A stretch of DNA of 56,907 nucleotides from a virus: positions 1-56,907 of the IMG/VR virus record IMGVR_UViG_3300028829_004530; one strand, written 5' to 3'. The notes beneath the pieces are model-generated. The model saw nothing but the letters and a program-made list of their open reading frames with translations. It did not search any database and was not told where the DNA came from. The position numbers and the translations under genes were made by a program. Within the stretch, counting starts at the first letter, position 1. The number at the start of each line of letters is the position of its first letter. Shown here one piece after another: positions 16,468-23,922 of the stretch.

Positions 16468-16499
16468 CAAATATACGAAATACTTTTTAATAAAACAAA
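16468..16499 (-). promoter_or_regulatory. Host-type (Bacteroidetes) promoter TTTG-N20-TATATTTG
   Basis: Read on the minus strand, TTTG (16499-16496) is followed after 20 nt by TATATTTG (16475-16468), matching the known Bacteroidetes primary-sigma form (TTTG at -33, TAnnTTTG at -7). It lies 31 nt before the start of the helix-turn-helix gene. Confidence 0.75.
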
Positions 16500-16502
16500 T
16501 AA

Positions 16503-16637
16503 TTATTTATCTTTTTTTAATGAATTTATAAATGCTCTAATTTCTGCACCTAATGACATATCGTTAGGGTTTTTATCAGCTAAGGCTTTGATTGCTGAAA
16601 TACATTCGTTAACAATAAATGATTCTTTAGTTTTCAT
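16503..16637 (-). CDS. 44-residue small protein
   Basis: Start ATG at 16637-16635, stop TAA at 16505-16503. The product begins MKTKESFIVNE and continues as two helices (A-I-K-A-L-A-D-K-N-P, then G-A-E-I-R-A-F-I-N-S-L-K-K). It has no recognised domain. Support: sensible amino-acid composition, and a late-type TATTTATA box placed 14 nt ahead of its start. It ends just upstream of the -33 element of the next promoter. Confidence 0.6.
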   Translation of the reverse strand: MKTKESFIVNECISAIKALADKNPNDMSLGAEIRAFINSLKKDK

Positions 16638-16651
16638 AATATTCAATTTTA

Positions 16652-16659
16652 TATAAATA
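16652..16659 (-). promoter_or_regulatory. Late-type promoter motif TATTTATA (minus strand)
   Basis: Read on the minus strand, TATTTATATAAAATT ends 14 nt before the ATG of the 44-residue gene, the same placement as at structural genes. Confidence 0.5.
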
Positions 16660-16661
16660 TA

Positions 16662-16698
16662 CAAATAAAAAACGGGAAATGCAATGCAAATCCCGTTT
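16662..16698 (-). terminator. Rho-independent terminator (minus strand)
   Basis: On the minus strand AAACGGGA (16698-16691) pairs with TCCCGTTT (16677-16670), followed by further T residues to about 16662. It terminates the zinc-ribbon gene ending at 16730. Confidence 0.8.
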
Positions 16699-16729
16699 AA
16701 TTATAGTTAACTCTTTAGTTTAGTTTTTA

Positions 16730-17725
16730 TTAAGCTCTAGTTCCACAAGATGGACAGAACTTAAAATTTGGTTTTTGTTTATTACCGCACTTGGTACAGT
16801 ATCTTTTGACTTGTACGTCATTAACCGTATTAACCTTTTGTGATAGTGGTAACATCTTATACTTAATGGTATGGAACGGAGAACTTTCCCAGTTCATATA
16901 TACCGTTTCAAGTGTTTGGTCAGAACTAGAACCCATCTCAACTCTACCAGTCTCAATTGACTTCTTAGACCTTTTAGATTTTAAACGTTTCTTAAGTTGT
17001 GAACGACCACTTTCTTTTTGGTCTCTAGTAGAAGTCTTAACTTCCCTAAGTGGACTATTAAGTATTTCTCTACTATATTCTTGGTCCATCCAATCCAAAG
17101 TAACTTCACCGTTGGTGGTTGTTGTATTAGAGATTGAAGTTAAACCAAGTGTACCATCATTAATAGCACCCATTAATGGTACATCAGTAGCGTGATAATT
17201 TGTGTTGATGTTGTCAGCACTTAAATTGAATGTACTACGCTTAGTACCAGTATTTTCTCTTATATTCGGACCACCAAATGTATTGGTAAGAGTATGTGGA
17301 TAATTATACCAAGTAGTAGTATTACCACCACCTAAAAAGGTTGATGTGTGGGTGATACTAAGTTCTTTATAGAACTCCACATTAAAATCTCCATTGTCTT
17401 CAATTGCTTTTCTCGTCTCAGACGTGTTTGCAACCTCGTACGTGTCGAATTTAAACTTTCTTGCTACATCGATGTATCTATCAAGAAAAACTCGCTGTGC
17501 TGGCTTTAAAACAAGCCCACCTTGTGCGATTGGTTTTCCGTTTAGGGAAATCTTTGCTAAGATTGTGTCTTTAGTTGGATTAAATAGTTCGATTTGGAAC
17601 TCTTGCCCTTTTGTTAGATAGTAAGTTGGGACTTCTGAATTCTTACCATAAACTTTCATCCTACTTTTGTTGATAGCTAGATTAGCTGTGGGCGTAGGTA
17701 TCCCTTGTTTTGTTTGTTTGTACAT
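16730..17725 (-). CDS. Probable virion protein with C-terminal zinc ribbon, 331 aa
   Basis: The N-terminal third (about 35-130) is a beta-rich domain with L-T-K-G-Q-E-F-Q-I-E-L-F-N-P-T and L-K-P-A-Q-R-V-F-L-D-R-Y, a pattern I recall from surface proteins of large phages and giant viruses. A Thr/Asn-rich middle and a basic segment (K-K-R-L-K-S-K-R-S-K-K) follow. The last 25 residues form a zinc ribbon: C-T-K-C-G, then 11 residues, then C-P-S-C-G. Zinc ribbons bind metal and commonly protein or nucleic acid. The gene stands alone: a 161-nt leader upstream, its own terminator downstream. A virion location is inferred. Confidence 0.7.
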   Translation of the reverse strand: MYKQTKQGIPTPTANLAINKSRMKVYGKNSEVPTYYLTKGQEFQIELFNPTKDTILAKISLNGKPIAQGGLVLKPAQRVFLDRYIDVARKFKFDTYEVANTSETRKAIEDNGDFNVEFYKELSITHTSTFLGGGNTTTWYNYPHTLTNTFGGPNIRENTGTKRSTFNLSADNINTNYHATDVPLMGAINDGTLGLTSISNTTTTNGEVTLDWMDQEYSREILNSPLREVKTSTRDQKESGRSQLKKRLKSKRSKKSIETGRVEMGSSSDQTLETVYMNWESSPFHTIKYKMLPLSQKVNTVNDVQVKRYCTKCGNKQKPNFKFCPSCGTRA

Positions 17726-17831
17726 AATTTACTTTTTAATATATGTTATTATCGTACCAATCTTTTTACTTCCTAAAAAGTTCTAAAGCCAAATGAATGA
17801 CTCAAGACTAATACTAGAGTTAACTTGCACT

Positions 17832-17859
17832 AATATACTACAACACTTAAATAAGTCAA
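17832..17859 (-). promoter_or_regulatory. Possible promoter TTGACT-N16-TATATT (minus strand)
   Basis: On the minus strand TTGACT (17859-17854) and TATATT (17837-17832) are spaced 16 nt, about 107 nt before the gene starting at 17725. TTGACTTAT also occurs in the candidate promoter at 11126. The rest of this 161-nt gap shows no gene or clear structure. Confidence 0.3.
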
Positions 17860-17886
17860 GTAAAAAATTAAATTATTTTTGGGTGA

Positions 17887-18129
17887 TTACATGTAAGCCC
17901 CGTCTGGTGTGTTATTCGGACCATCAAGATTTCTACCTTTTTTTCTTAGACCATCTTGAAAGACTTTAATTAATTGTGGTGGCATTTCTTCTTTACCACC
18001 TAAGTCGTAATCGATTAAGTCACATAACATACCTAATACCTCATGTTCAGTAAATGTAACTGGTGATGGAAGACTCTCATTTAGGAGTCTTTTATTTGCT
18101 ACTTCTATTAATCTTTTTTTTGTGCTCAT
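17887..18129 (-). CDS. Hypothetical head/tail protein with processing site, 80 aa
   Basis: The N-terminus is basic and helical (MSTKKRLIEVANKR) followed by L-L-N-E-S-L-P-S, which fits prohead-protease cleavage after Glu18. The rest is a small acidic helical domain. It begins one base after the 466-aa structural gene ends, so it shares that gene's late promoter. I do not recognise the family; the leader form hints at a packaged or virion protein. Confidence 0.65.
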   Translation of the reverse strand: MSTKKRLIEVANKRLLNESLPSPVTFTEHEVLGMLCDLIDYDLGGKEEMPPQLIKVFQDGLRKKGRNLDGPNNTPDGAYM

Positions 18130-18130
18130 A

Positions 18131-19531
18131 TTATTGTGAAATTCTTAAATTACTTTCACTTACAATGTCGAATGAAATAGTATCCTTAATGGTTGTTACT
18201 TCATTGTTTGATGATACCTTAACGTCTAAGTAATATGTGTTAGGGATAAGACTCTCAGTGTGTAGTAAGAAGTAATTAGCATTGTTTGACATCTCCACAT
18301 CTTGGAAGTCAATTACTGTTAATTCATTTCTACCTTCTTTAACATAAAGTCTGTATTGCATACCGTTTACCAATTCTGTTTGGTTGGTTGTGTATGGGAT
18401 TCTAGCTGATACATTTACACGTCTAATATCACCCCTTTTGATTCTCTCATCTCTTCTGATACCAGATACGTTGAAAGCGTACTTCTTAGGTGAATTATTG
18501 TTATCACCAATATTGTAATATTCATTACCATCAACCAAAGGAATATCTAGTATAATATCTGGTCTAGTAACACCATTGATGGTGATATTACTCCATACGT
18601 CAGTGAATATACCACAGTCAGTAGTAGCACTAGATGAAGGGATGATTGCATCAATACAATAAACACCCTTTGTTACATGTGTTACATTGGTAATACTTGA
18701 ATATACAACATCATTATCATCCTTAATCTGTACAGTTGGTAGAGAATCAAGGTTAGTTGGTTCACCTCCTATATTCACATATAAATAAAGTTTATTATTC
18801 TTATCTAAATAAAAGTTTGACCTATCATCATTAATATGACAATCGTATACAGTTTCTACATATGGTTCATAGAATGTTTGCGTGTGTCTTGTAAAGAACC
18901 CAACATATTGTGGGTTTACAGTATCAGTAACCTCGAATGGTCTAGAATATGCAATACCTAATCCGTAATTTGTATCACCCGTTAAGTATCCGTTTACGAT
19001 ATCAGAAATATCTAAACTAATATTTTCATTACCCTTATCAAAGTGTATTGTTGCTAATGCTGTTGTACTACCAGTATATGTACCATTACCACCAGACCAA
19101 GGTACTAATGATTGTGCCTCAGTCCAATTAGATGGTGCTGAACTAGTAGATGAACCACCACCTATGAAGTTACAGTCACCATAATCATAACCACATCCTT
19201 CATCCCAAGTTTGGTCCATTGAGAATAAAATAAGGTCAAATGAACAACTTCTATCTTTACCATCACATGTTGTACTACCTAAAAGTTCTAAGTCAAAGGC
19301 ACCAGTGTTGGTTAAATTAAGTGTGTGTTTAAGTTTTGTGATGTCAGCGTATGTACCACCAGTATATAAAGTTTTTAGGGTAGTTTCATCGAAATAGAAT
19401 AAAAATCTACTGTACTGATTAGCAGCACCAGTCCCACCGTAAAATAATTCAGTTACAGGGTTTAGTCCAGTATTAGTTAAACTGTTATATACTATTGTAT
19501 TGTTTTTATCAAAATAAGTGCGTACTACCAT
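18131..19531 (-). CDS. Large beta-rich virion protein, 466 aa
   Basis: The N-terminal half (about 1-215) is beta-sandwich-like: Y-S-R-F-L-F-Y-F-D, paired L-T-N-T-G strands, and conserved aromatic and Asp residues ending in I-S-L-D-I-S-D-I-V-N-G-Y. This resembles the DNRLRE/carbohydrate-binding type of beta-sandwich seen in adhesins. Several Cys residues (C-D-G-K-D-R-S-C, C-G-Y-D-Y-G-D-C) are notable. The C-terminal half contains repeated immunoglobulin-like strands. It is the first gene behind a late promoter and lies next to the gp5-like baseplate gene, so a tail or baseplate adhesin is likely; the exact part is unknown. Confidence 0.7.
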   Translation of the reverse strand: MVVRTYFDKNNTIVYNSLTNTGLNPVTELFYGGTGAANQYSRFLFYFDETTLKTLYTGGTYADITKLKHTLNLTNTGAFDLELLGSTTCDGKDRSCSFDLILFSMDQTWDEGCGYDYGDCNFIGGGSSTSSAPSNWTEAQSLVPWSGGNGTYTGSTTALATIHFDKGNENISLDISDIVNGYLTGDTNYGLGIAYSRPFEVTDTVNPQYVGFFTRHTQTFYEPYVETVYDCHINDDRSNFYLDKNNKLYLYVNIGGEPTNLDSLPTVQIKDDNDVVYSSITNVTHVTKGVYCIDAIIPSSSATTDCGIFTDVWSNITINGVTRPDIILDIPLVDGNEYYNIGDNNNSPKKYAFNVSGIRRDERIKRGDIRRVNVSARIPYTTNQTELVNGMQYRLYVKEGRNELTVIDFQDVEMSNNANYFLLHTESLIPNTYYLDVKVSSNNEVTTIKDTISFDIVSESNLRISQ

Positions 19532-19542
19532 CTTCTTCTTTT

Positions 19543-19552
19543 ATTATAAATA
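19543..19552 (-). promoter_or_regulatory. Late-type promoter motif TATTTATAAT (minus strand)
   Basis: Minus-strand reading GTATTTATAATAAAAG, an exact copy of the extended late box, 11 nt before the start at 19531 and in the 31-nt gap behind the gp5-like gene. Confidence 0.7.
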
Positions 19553-19562
19553 CCTATAAATG

Positions 19563-20558
19563 TTAGTTAATACGTATGTTTTTAGATAATATTTGAGCTA
19601 AATCATACTCATTCATATTTTGAATTGCAACAGCAGCGTCAGATTGACCTTCGGAGTGTGCTGGTAGACCTGGGTACTTATGGTTATGATTACCAACAGC
19701 AACTTTAACCAATTCAAGAAATTCAAGAAGTTTATCACCGAATACCAATGGGTGTGCTTCCTCTAAAATCCTTTGCATTTCTTTATCACTAATCAAGTTA
19801 TCTTGGTTGGTTAAATTGAATCTAGGTTCACCCTCTTTATGTGTTAATAAGTTTATCTTGTTTGATACTACATTAGTTATCGTACCAAATTCTTTAGAGT
19901 CATTTTCATCCTCTGGAACATTTATTTGAGCATTATATTTAACTTGGATAAATCCTTGAGTTCTTGAATTAAACTTATAATTTAATTTATTATCAAATTC
20001 ATCATCACTACGACTATTATTAGCGTTATCTTCTGGGAATACAAATTTACCAGCCCTAATAAGAACTTCATCATCTTTAAGGATTAAATCTGAATTCTTT
20101 CTTCCTTGAATAGCTATGTCTGCCTTATCTGGATAACCACCCTTAATTTTTCTCCTTTGTGTTGGTGCTGGTCCTAATTTCCTTGAACCGAATGAAAAGG
20201 CATTCCAAGCTTCTAATTGATGGTCTGCATCATACAAGTCTTGTGGTTGACTCACAATTGGTCCCATATACATAGTGTCTATGGTTTTATCATCACTATT
20301 AAAACTAAATAATAGAACTGCTTCTTCAAGTTTTGGTACGATATTAAGGTGTTTAGGTAACATTGGAAAAGCAATAATAGTTTTGTTAGTATTGTCATCA
20401 TTATCATCCTTATCGGTTCCTTGAATCCTAACTTGTATTCTACCAGCATCATCTTTATCCACTATAGAGGTTACAATACCCCTTCTAATTAGAGGTATCC
20501 CATTTGGACCTTGGTAAGCATTACCACCACTACGTGTATATTTTCCGTTAAAATACAT
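19563..20558 (-). CDS. Baseplate hub OB-fold protein (T4 gp5 N-domain-like)
   Basis: Residues about 25-110 form an OB-fold of the gp5/VgrG type: R-R-G-I-V-T-S-I-V-D-K-D-D-A-G-R-I-Q-V-R-I, then F-P-M-L-P-K-H-L-N-I-V-P-K-L-E-E-A-V-L-L-F and T-M-Y-M-G-P-I-V. This domain forms the central baseplate spike ring. There is no lysozyme domain as in T4 gp5. The C-terminal region (from about 250) is helical with H-P-L-V-F-G-D-K-L-L-E-F-L, typical for this class. It overlaps the small coiled-coil gene by one base, as part of the tail block. Confidence 0.82.
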   Translation of the reverse strand: MYFNGKYTRSGGNAYQGPNGIPLIRRGIVTSIVDKDDAGRIQVRIQGTDKDDNDDNTNKTIIAFPMLPKHLNIVPKLEEAVLLFSFNSDDKTIDTMYMGPIVSQPQDLYDADHQLEAWNAFSFGSRKLGPAPTQRRKIKGGYPDKADIAIQGRKNSDLILKDDEVLIRAGKFVFPEDNANNSRSDDEFDNKLNYKFNSRTQGFIQVKYNAQINVPEDENDSKEFGTITNVVSNKINLLTHKEGEPRFNLTNQDNLISDKEMQRILEEAHPLVFGDKLLEFLELVKVAVGNHNHKYPGLPAHSEGQSDAAVAIQNMNEYDLAQILSKNIRIN

Positions 20559-20779
20559 TATACCTCACCTTTTAATCTCTTAACAATTATTGCATTATCC
20601 TCATTGAATCTAGATTCAATATCTTCCAACTTAGCAAAATCTTTCTTCATCTTAACTTTAAGTGCTTCAATTGTATCATAATCCTTAACTAAACTTAGTT
20701 TAAGATTTTCATGTTCTACCTGTAATTGTTTAATTTCAAGTAATATTTCGTTGTTTGACTTTTCTTCTAATCTACTCAT
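20558..20779 (-). CDS. Small coiled-coil protein, 73 aa
   Basis: Almost the whole length is a charged heptad-patterned helix (I-L-L-E-I-K-Q-L-Q-V-E-H-E-N-L-K-L). No catalytic features. It is wedged between two tail genes with 1-nt overlap and 4-nt gap, so it is probably a small tail or baseplate component or an assembly chaperone; function unknown. Confidence 0.65.
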   Translation of the reverse strand: MSRLEEKSNNEILLEIKQLQVEHENLKLSLVKDYDTIEALKVKMKKDFAKLEDIESRFNEDNAIIVKRLKGEV

Positions 20780-20783
20780 AACA

Positions 20784-21230
20784 TTATCTAATTATTCCGT
20801 TCGCCTCTTTATAGTTGGTTGTATAACCTTGTATTATTACTGGGGCACCGTAGTTACCAGCACCAACACCAGTTAATGAAATACCAGGTGGTACCACAAT
20901 ATCAACCTTAGCCTCAGTTTGTATCGAACTAACCATTTCCTCACACATAATAGTAATTAAACCTTCCATTGGGTTCTCACCATCACCCCAAATATCACCA
21001 CTCGGTGCTCCAGCCTCTGATTGTCTAGATATAACCCTAGAAGCAATCTGTTTAGAGCTCATACCAGTTCTCATACTCCCACCAATCATAATCAATGGTG
21101 GTGGTAATGGAGTTACTGGTTCTTGCGGCATAGTAAATGCTGCAAGTATTATCTGAATAATACTATTAATAGACCCCATGTCAACCGATGATTTTGGTCC
21201 AGCTTTCTGTGTACTTTTTTTATTACTCAT
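20784..21230 (-). CDS. Probable baseplate protein, 148 aa
   Basis: A hydrophobic helix (I-N-S-I-I-Q-I-I-L-A-A-F) is followed by a Pro-rich turn and a Gly-rich beta region with V-V-P-P-G-I-S-L-T-G-V-G-A-G-N-Y-G. I do not recognise the family. Its start overlaps the stop of the 476-aa gene by one base and it is in the unit with the gp5-like spike protein, so a baseplate or tail-tip role is the best inference. Confidence 0.65.
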   Translation of the reverse strand: MSNKKSTQKAGPKSSVDMGSINSIIQIILAAFTMPQEPVTPLPPPLIMIGGSMRTGMSSKQIASRVISRQSEAGAPSGDIWGDGENPMEGLITIMCEEMVSSIQTEAKVDIVVPPGISLTGVGAGNYGAPVIIQGYTTNYKEANGIIR

Positions 21231-22660
21231 TATAATCCTTGTATCATTCTTATCACTTCTTGTGGAACACCCACAAGACTTAGTATTTGAGCCACTTTAG
21301 CCTTCCCCTTTTCTTTTTGTATTTCACCTTGTGAAACCCCAACTAAAATCGTTATTTCTTTTAAAGCTTTGGTTAATAATATCTCAACAATTTCATTTCT
21401 AATTGTATCTGCAACTACCTTAATAAGATTTTTATTTTGCTTCATGAAATCAATAGCATTTGTATAGGTTTCATTTGGACCATAAACTATCTTATAATTT
21501 ATTAAAAATATACTAATAATTTTAGGTGAAAGAATGAAGCTAACAATACTAGTTATTAGGTTCTCGATTAGATTCTCAATAAAATTTAATTCAAGTGTAT
21601 GGGTATCTTTACTACTACTTGCTTGACCACCTATCTCACTAGATGCATTACTGATAGCATTATCAATAGCTACCTTTTGTTCTTGACTTGTTGTTGCACC
21701 ACTAATTTCATTATTTATATTAACAATCGTATTTGGTGATATGCTAACGGGTAATCTACCACATGATTCAATAACCTTAATACCCTTCTGCCTAAGAGTT
21801 GCAGACTCTTCTTGTGTTGCAATCTCTTCGTTAGTAAAGGTAAAGAAAGAGTCATCAATCACATCATCGTCATCAGCATTTATAATAGACTTGATAATGT
21901 CTTTGATTTGTTCTTCTTTAGTTAATTGTTTTGTAGTCTTATTAAGTTGGACTGATATACTACCAAATATAGCATCTAAAATACCATTTAATAAATTCTT
22001 AGCATCAAATAAATCAATAGAATCAATGAAAGTATTGTTAAACTCAGTTAACTTCTTATTATCAAAATCACTATTGGCGTTAAATGTAAGTGTATTGTTG
22101 GGTGTTGGGTCCACATTTACCGAATCAAATCTTATATCAAAGATGGATGGTGAATTTCCCCAAGTTTCTGGAACACCTTCATTTTGTATTGTACCATATA
22201 AAAATGTATTATAATCGGTACTATTTGTTAATGGGTTTGCTGTTGTATCTGTGTATATAAAGGCACCCTCAGTTGTAGTTGGATTGGTTTTTAGTACATC
22301 AAAAAAATCAATTTTATTAACCTCAGTGACAATACCTACACCACTAGATTTTATATACGCTGGGATAGATGGGTCAACACCACAATTAACCAATTCCTTA
22401 AGGGATTGTTTCATTACGGTTTTAATTTTTTCCTCCATCTCATCTAGATTAAAGGATAGGGTATCAACAATAACTTCACGCAAGTCTTCAAGACCAATTA
22501 ATGACTTTAATAGGTCAACTAAGAATGCAACGCTATCCCCATCATTATTTATTGATGGGAAAGATGATGTAAGTGAATTTAAATCTGGTAACCCTTCACT
22601 CAATACTCTTGCAGCGGCAATGTTACCAAATACATCACTTTTTTGGTCAATTATCCCCAT
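21230..22660 (-). CDS. Probable baseplate/tail structural protein, 476 aa
   Basis: The protein has helical N- and C-terminal parts and a variable middle. Near the N-terminus A-R-V-L-S-E-G-L-P fits a prohead-protease-like site, although tail proteins are not usually processed. The C-terminal 130 residues are hydrophobic helices (N-L-I-T-S-I-V-S-F-I-L-S-P-K-I-I-S-I-F) that could insert in the hub or membrane. Neighbouring genes encode the gp5-like spike and other tail proteins. I do not recognise a specific T4 counterpart. Confidence 0.65.
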   Translation of the reverse strand: MGIIDQKSDVFGNIAAARVLSEGLPDLNSLTSSFPSINNDGDSVAFLVDLLKSLIGLEDLREVIVDTLSFNLDEMEEKIKTVMKQSLKELVNCGVDPSIPAYIKSSGVGIVTEVNKIDFFDVLKTNPTTTEGAFIYTDTTANPLTNSTDYNTFLYGTIQNEGVPETWGNSPSIFDIRFDSVNVDPTPNNTLTFNANSDFDNKKLTEFNNTFIDSIDLFDAKNLLNGILDAIFGSISVQLNKTTKQLTKEEQIKDIIKSIINADDDDVIDDSFFTFTNEEIATQEESATLRQKGIKVIESCGRLPVSISPNTIVNINNEISGATTSQEQKVAIDNAISNASSEIGGQASSSKDTHTLELNFIENLIENLITSIVSFILSPKIISIFLINYKIVYGPNETYTNAIDFMKQNKNLIKVVADTIRNEIVEILLTKALKEITILVGVSQGEIQKEKGKAKVAQILSLVGVPQEVIRMIQGL

Positions 22661-22665
22661 AAGTA

Positions 22666-23061
22666 TTAGTTTTTATCTTGCTCGTTATTATCTTGTATAT
22701 CTTGGTCTTTATTAAGCATTTCTCTAATACTCTTGAAGTCTTCTAAATTAGCTTTACCTTCCGACCTTTCGTCAACAGCCTTGTCTACATTACCACTATG
22801 CTTAATGATATCACTTTGAAGTTTAGCAACCTCTAGTTTAATCTTGATAGCAGAATCTTTAACCTTCTGTGCATCAGTTTTACTCTTAGCTATCTTTGAA
22901 GCGTCTTCTACGTCCTCTGGGGTAGTAGATGCATCGATAACATTAATAGTCTTCTGTGCGTCAGTTATTTGTGAACACGCATCATTATATACCTCTTGCA
23001 TTAGACCTTCTAATGAAGTGGAGTTGTTAACTTTAACTTGTTGTTTCTTTTTTCTTGGCAA
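22666..23061 (-). CDS. Coiled-coil protein with UUG start, 131 aa
   Basis: The only start near the frame's beginning is TTG at 23061 (product MPRKKKQQVKV), directly after an in-frame stop; the next ATG is about 20 residues in. The protein has a basic head, a helical body with alternating A/K/D patterns (about 35-115) and an acidic Gln/Asn-rich tail. It is first in the tail unit after the late sigma gene, 5 nt from the next gene. A possible late promoter variant and a GNRA hairpin lie in its 75-nt leader. Function unknown; coiled-coil tail protein or chaperone is possible. Confidence 0.65.
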   Translation of the reverse strand: MPRKKKQQVKVNNSTSLEGLMQEVYNDACSQITDAQKTINVIDASTTPEDVEDASKIAKSKTDAQKVKDSAIKIKLEVAKLQSDIIKHSGNVDKAVDERSEGKANLEDFKSIREMLNKDQDIQDNNEQDKN

Positions 23062-23093
23062 AATTTATAGTTTTTAATAATTATTAGTTTTAT

Positions 23094-23107
23094 TGAGGTT
23101 TCCCTCA
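23094..23107 (-). other. Leader hairpin with GAAA tetraloop
   Basis: On the minus strand TGAGG / GAAA / CCTCA forms a 5-bp GNRA hairpin. No T run follows, so it is a leader structure rather than a terminator. It lies between the late motif at 23129 and the UUG start at 23061. Confidence 0.45.
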
Positions 23108-23128
23108 TAGACATAATATTCCTTTATT

Positions 23129-23136
23129 AATAAATA
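23129..23136 (-). promoter_or_regulatory. Late-type promoter variant TATTTATT (minus strand)
   Basis: Minus-strand GATATTTATTAATAAAG, directly after the late sigma gene stop and 67 nt before the UUG start at 23061. It resembles the box ahead of the core protein gene, which also has a long leader. Confidence 0.45.
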
Positions 23137-23922
23137 TCAACCATATGGGTTTTCCTCAAACCCGTCTTCAAGACCATCAAATTTTAATATATCATAGAGT
23201 ATTCTATATCTTTTCATAGACACTCTAATATCCTTAGTTGATAGTCTAGAACAGTTCCTCATGGTTTCGAGCCATTGGTTTTTATTGTATTTAGCACCAC
23301 CCTTCATATCATCGAAAACGGTTTCCCATTGTTCTAAGATATCAATTAGACAATAACCGACCTTTATCTCATTGTCAGTTAATTTTTTCTTGTCTGGATT
23401 AGTGTCCAACATTTCGGCTTCAACCTCAATGATGATTTTATTAATAAAATCCTTCATATTAAGACCGTTACCGTCTAGTGAATAACTTAAATTACCATTT
23501 GATTCTAACCTTTCGTAGTTCTCATCGAAGGACGCAAATTGTTTTAAATTTCTATCGTCTTTCTGGAGTATTCCTATCAAATAATTTTTAACTATAGTAC
23601 CGTAGTACGAGTAAGCTTTCTTTCCCTTTGACGGCTCAAATTTAGCCGCCTTGGTTATTAGAAATGAAATTGTATCAGTATGTGATTCCTCAAAGCTGAT
23701 ACCCTTTCTATGTAAACCATAAGTTCTGATAATCGACTCAACCATTTTATTGATTGGATGATACAGAAACTTATTATAAATCATGTTTCTCTCTATTTGG
23801 TCGTCAGATTCTAAAAATCTAACTACCGCTTCTTCTTGCTCTGGACCGAAATACAAATCATTTTTCCTTTTCCTACCCCTTTTTTTAGGTTCAGAATTGG
23901 GTTTGTTTTCAGCTTTTCCCAT
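23137..23922 (-). CDS. 55: Late-transcription sigma factor (T4 gp55-like)
   Basis: gp55 proteins are minimal sigma factors that direct host RNA polymerase to phage late promoters. This 261-residue protein has a basic N-terminus (K-K-R-G-R-K-R-K, 13-20), then a sigma region-2-like helical core: Y-F-G-P-E-Q-E-E-A-V-V-R-F-L, K-F-L-Y-H-P-I-N-K-M-V-E-S-I-I-R and F-E-P-S-K-G-K-K-A-Y-S-Y-Y-G-T-I-V-K-N-Y-L. It is longer than T4 gp55 (185 residues). The C-terminus is a second helical region. It follows the glycan block with no gap and precedes tail genes. The recurring TATTTATAAT box in this window is its likely target. Confidence 0.82.
   Translation of the reverse strand: MGKAENKPNSEPKKRGRKRKNDLYFGPEQEEAVVRFLESDDQIERNMIYNKFLYHPINKMVESIIRTYGLHRKGISFEESHTDTISFLITKAAKFEPSKGKKAYSYYGTIVKNYLIGILQKDDRNLKQFASFDENYERLESNGNLSYSLDGNGLNMKDFINKIIIEVEAEMLDTNPDKKKLTDNEIKVGYCLIDILEQWETVFDDMKGGAKYNKNQWLETMRNCSRLSTKDIRVSMKRYRILYDILKFDGLEDGFEENPYG

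Noticed and set aside
17726-17886. Riboswitch or small RNA in the 161-nt gap
   Set aside because: I see no stable conserved-looking stems; only a possible promoter can be supported.
23094-23107. Intrinsic terminator for the late sigma gene
   Set aside because: The stem is only 5 bp and no T run follows on the minus strand; it is more likely a leader hairpin.
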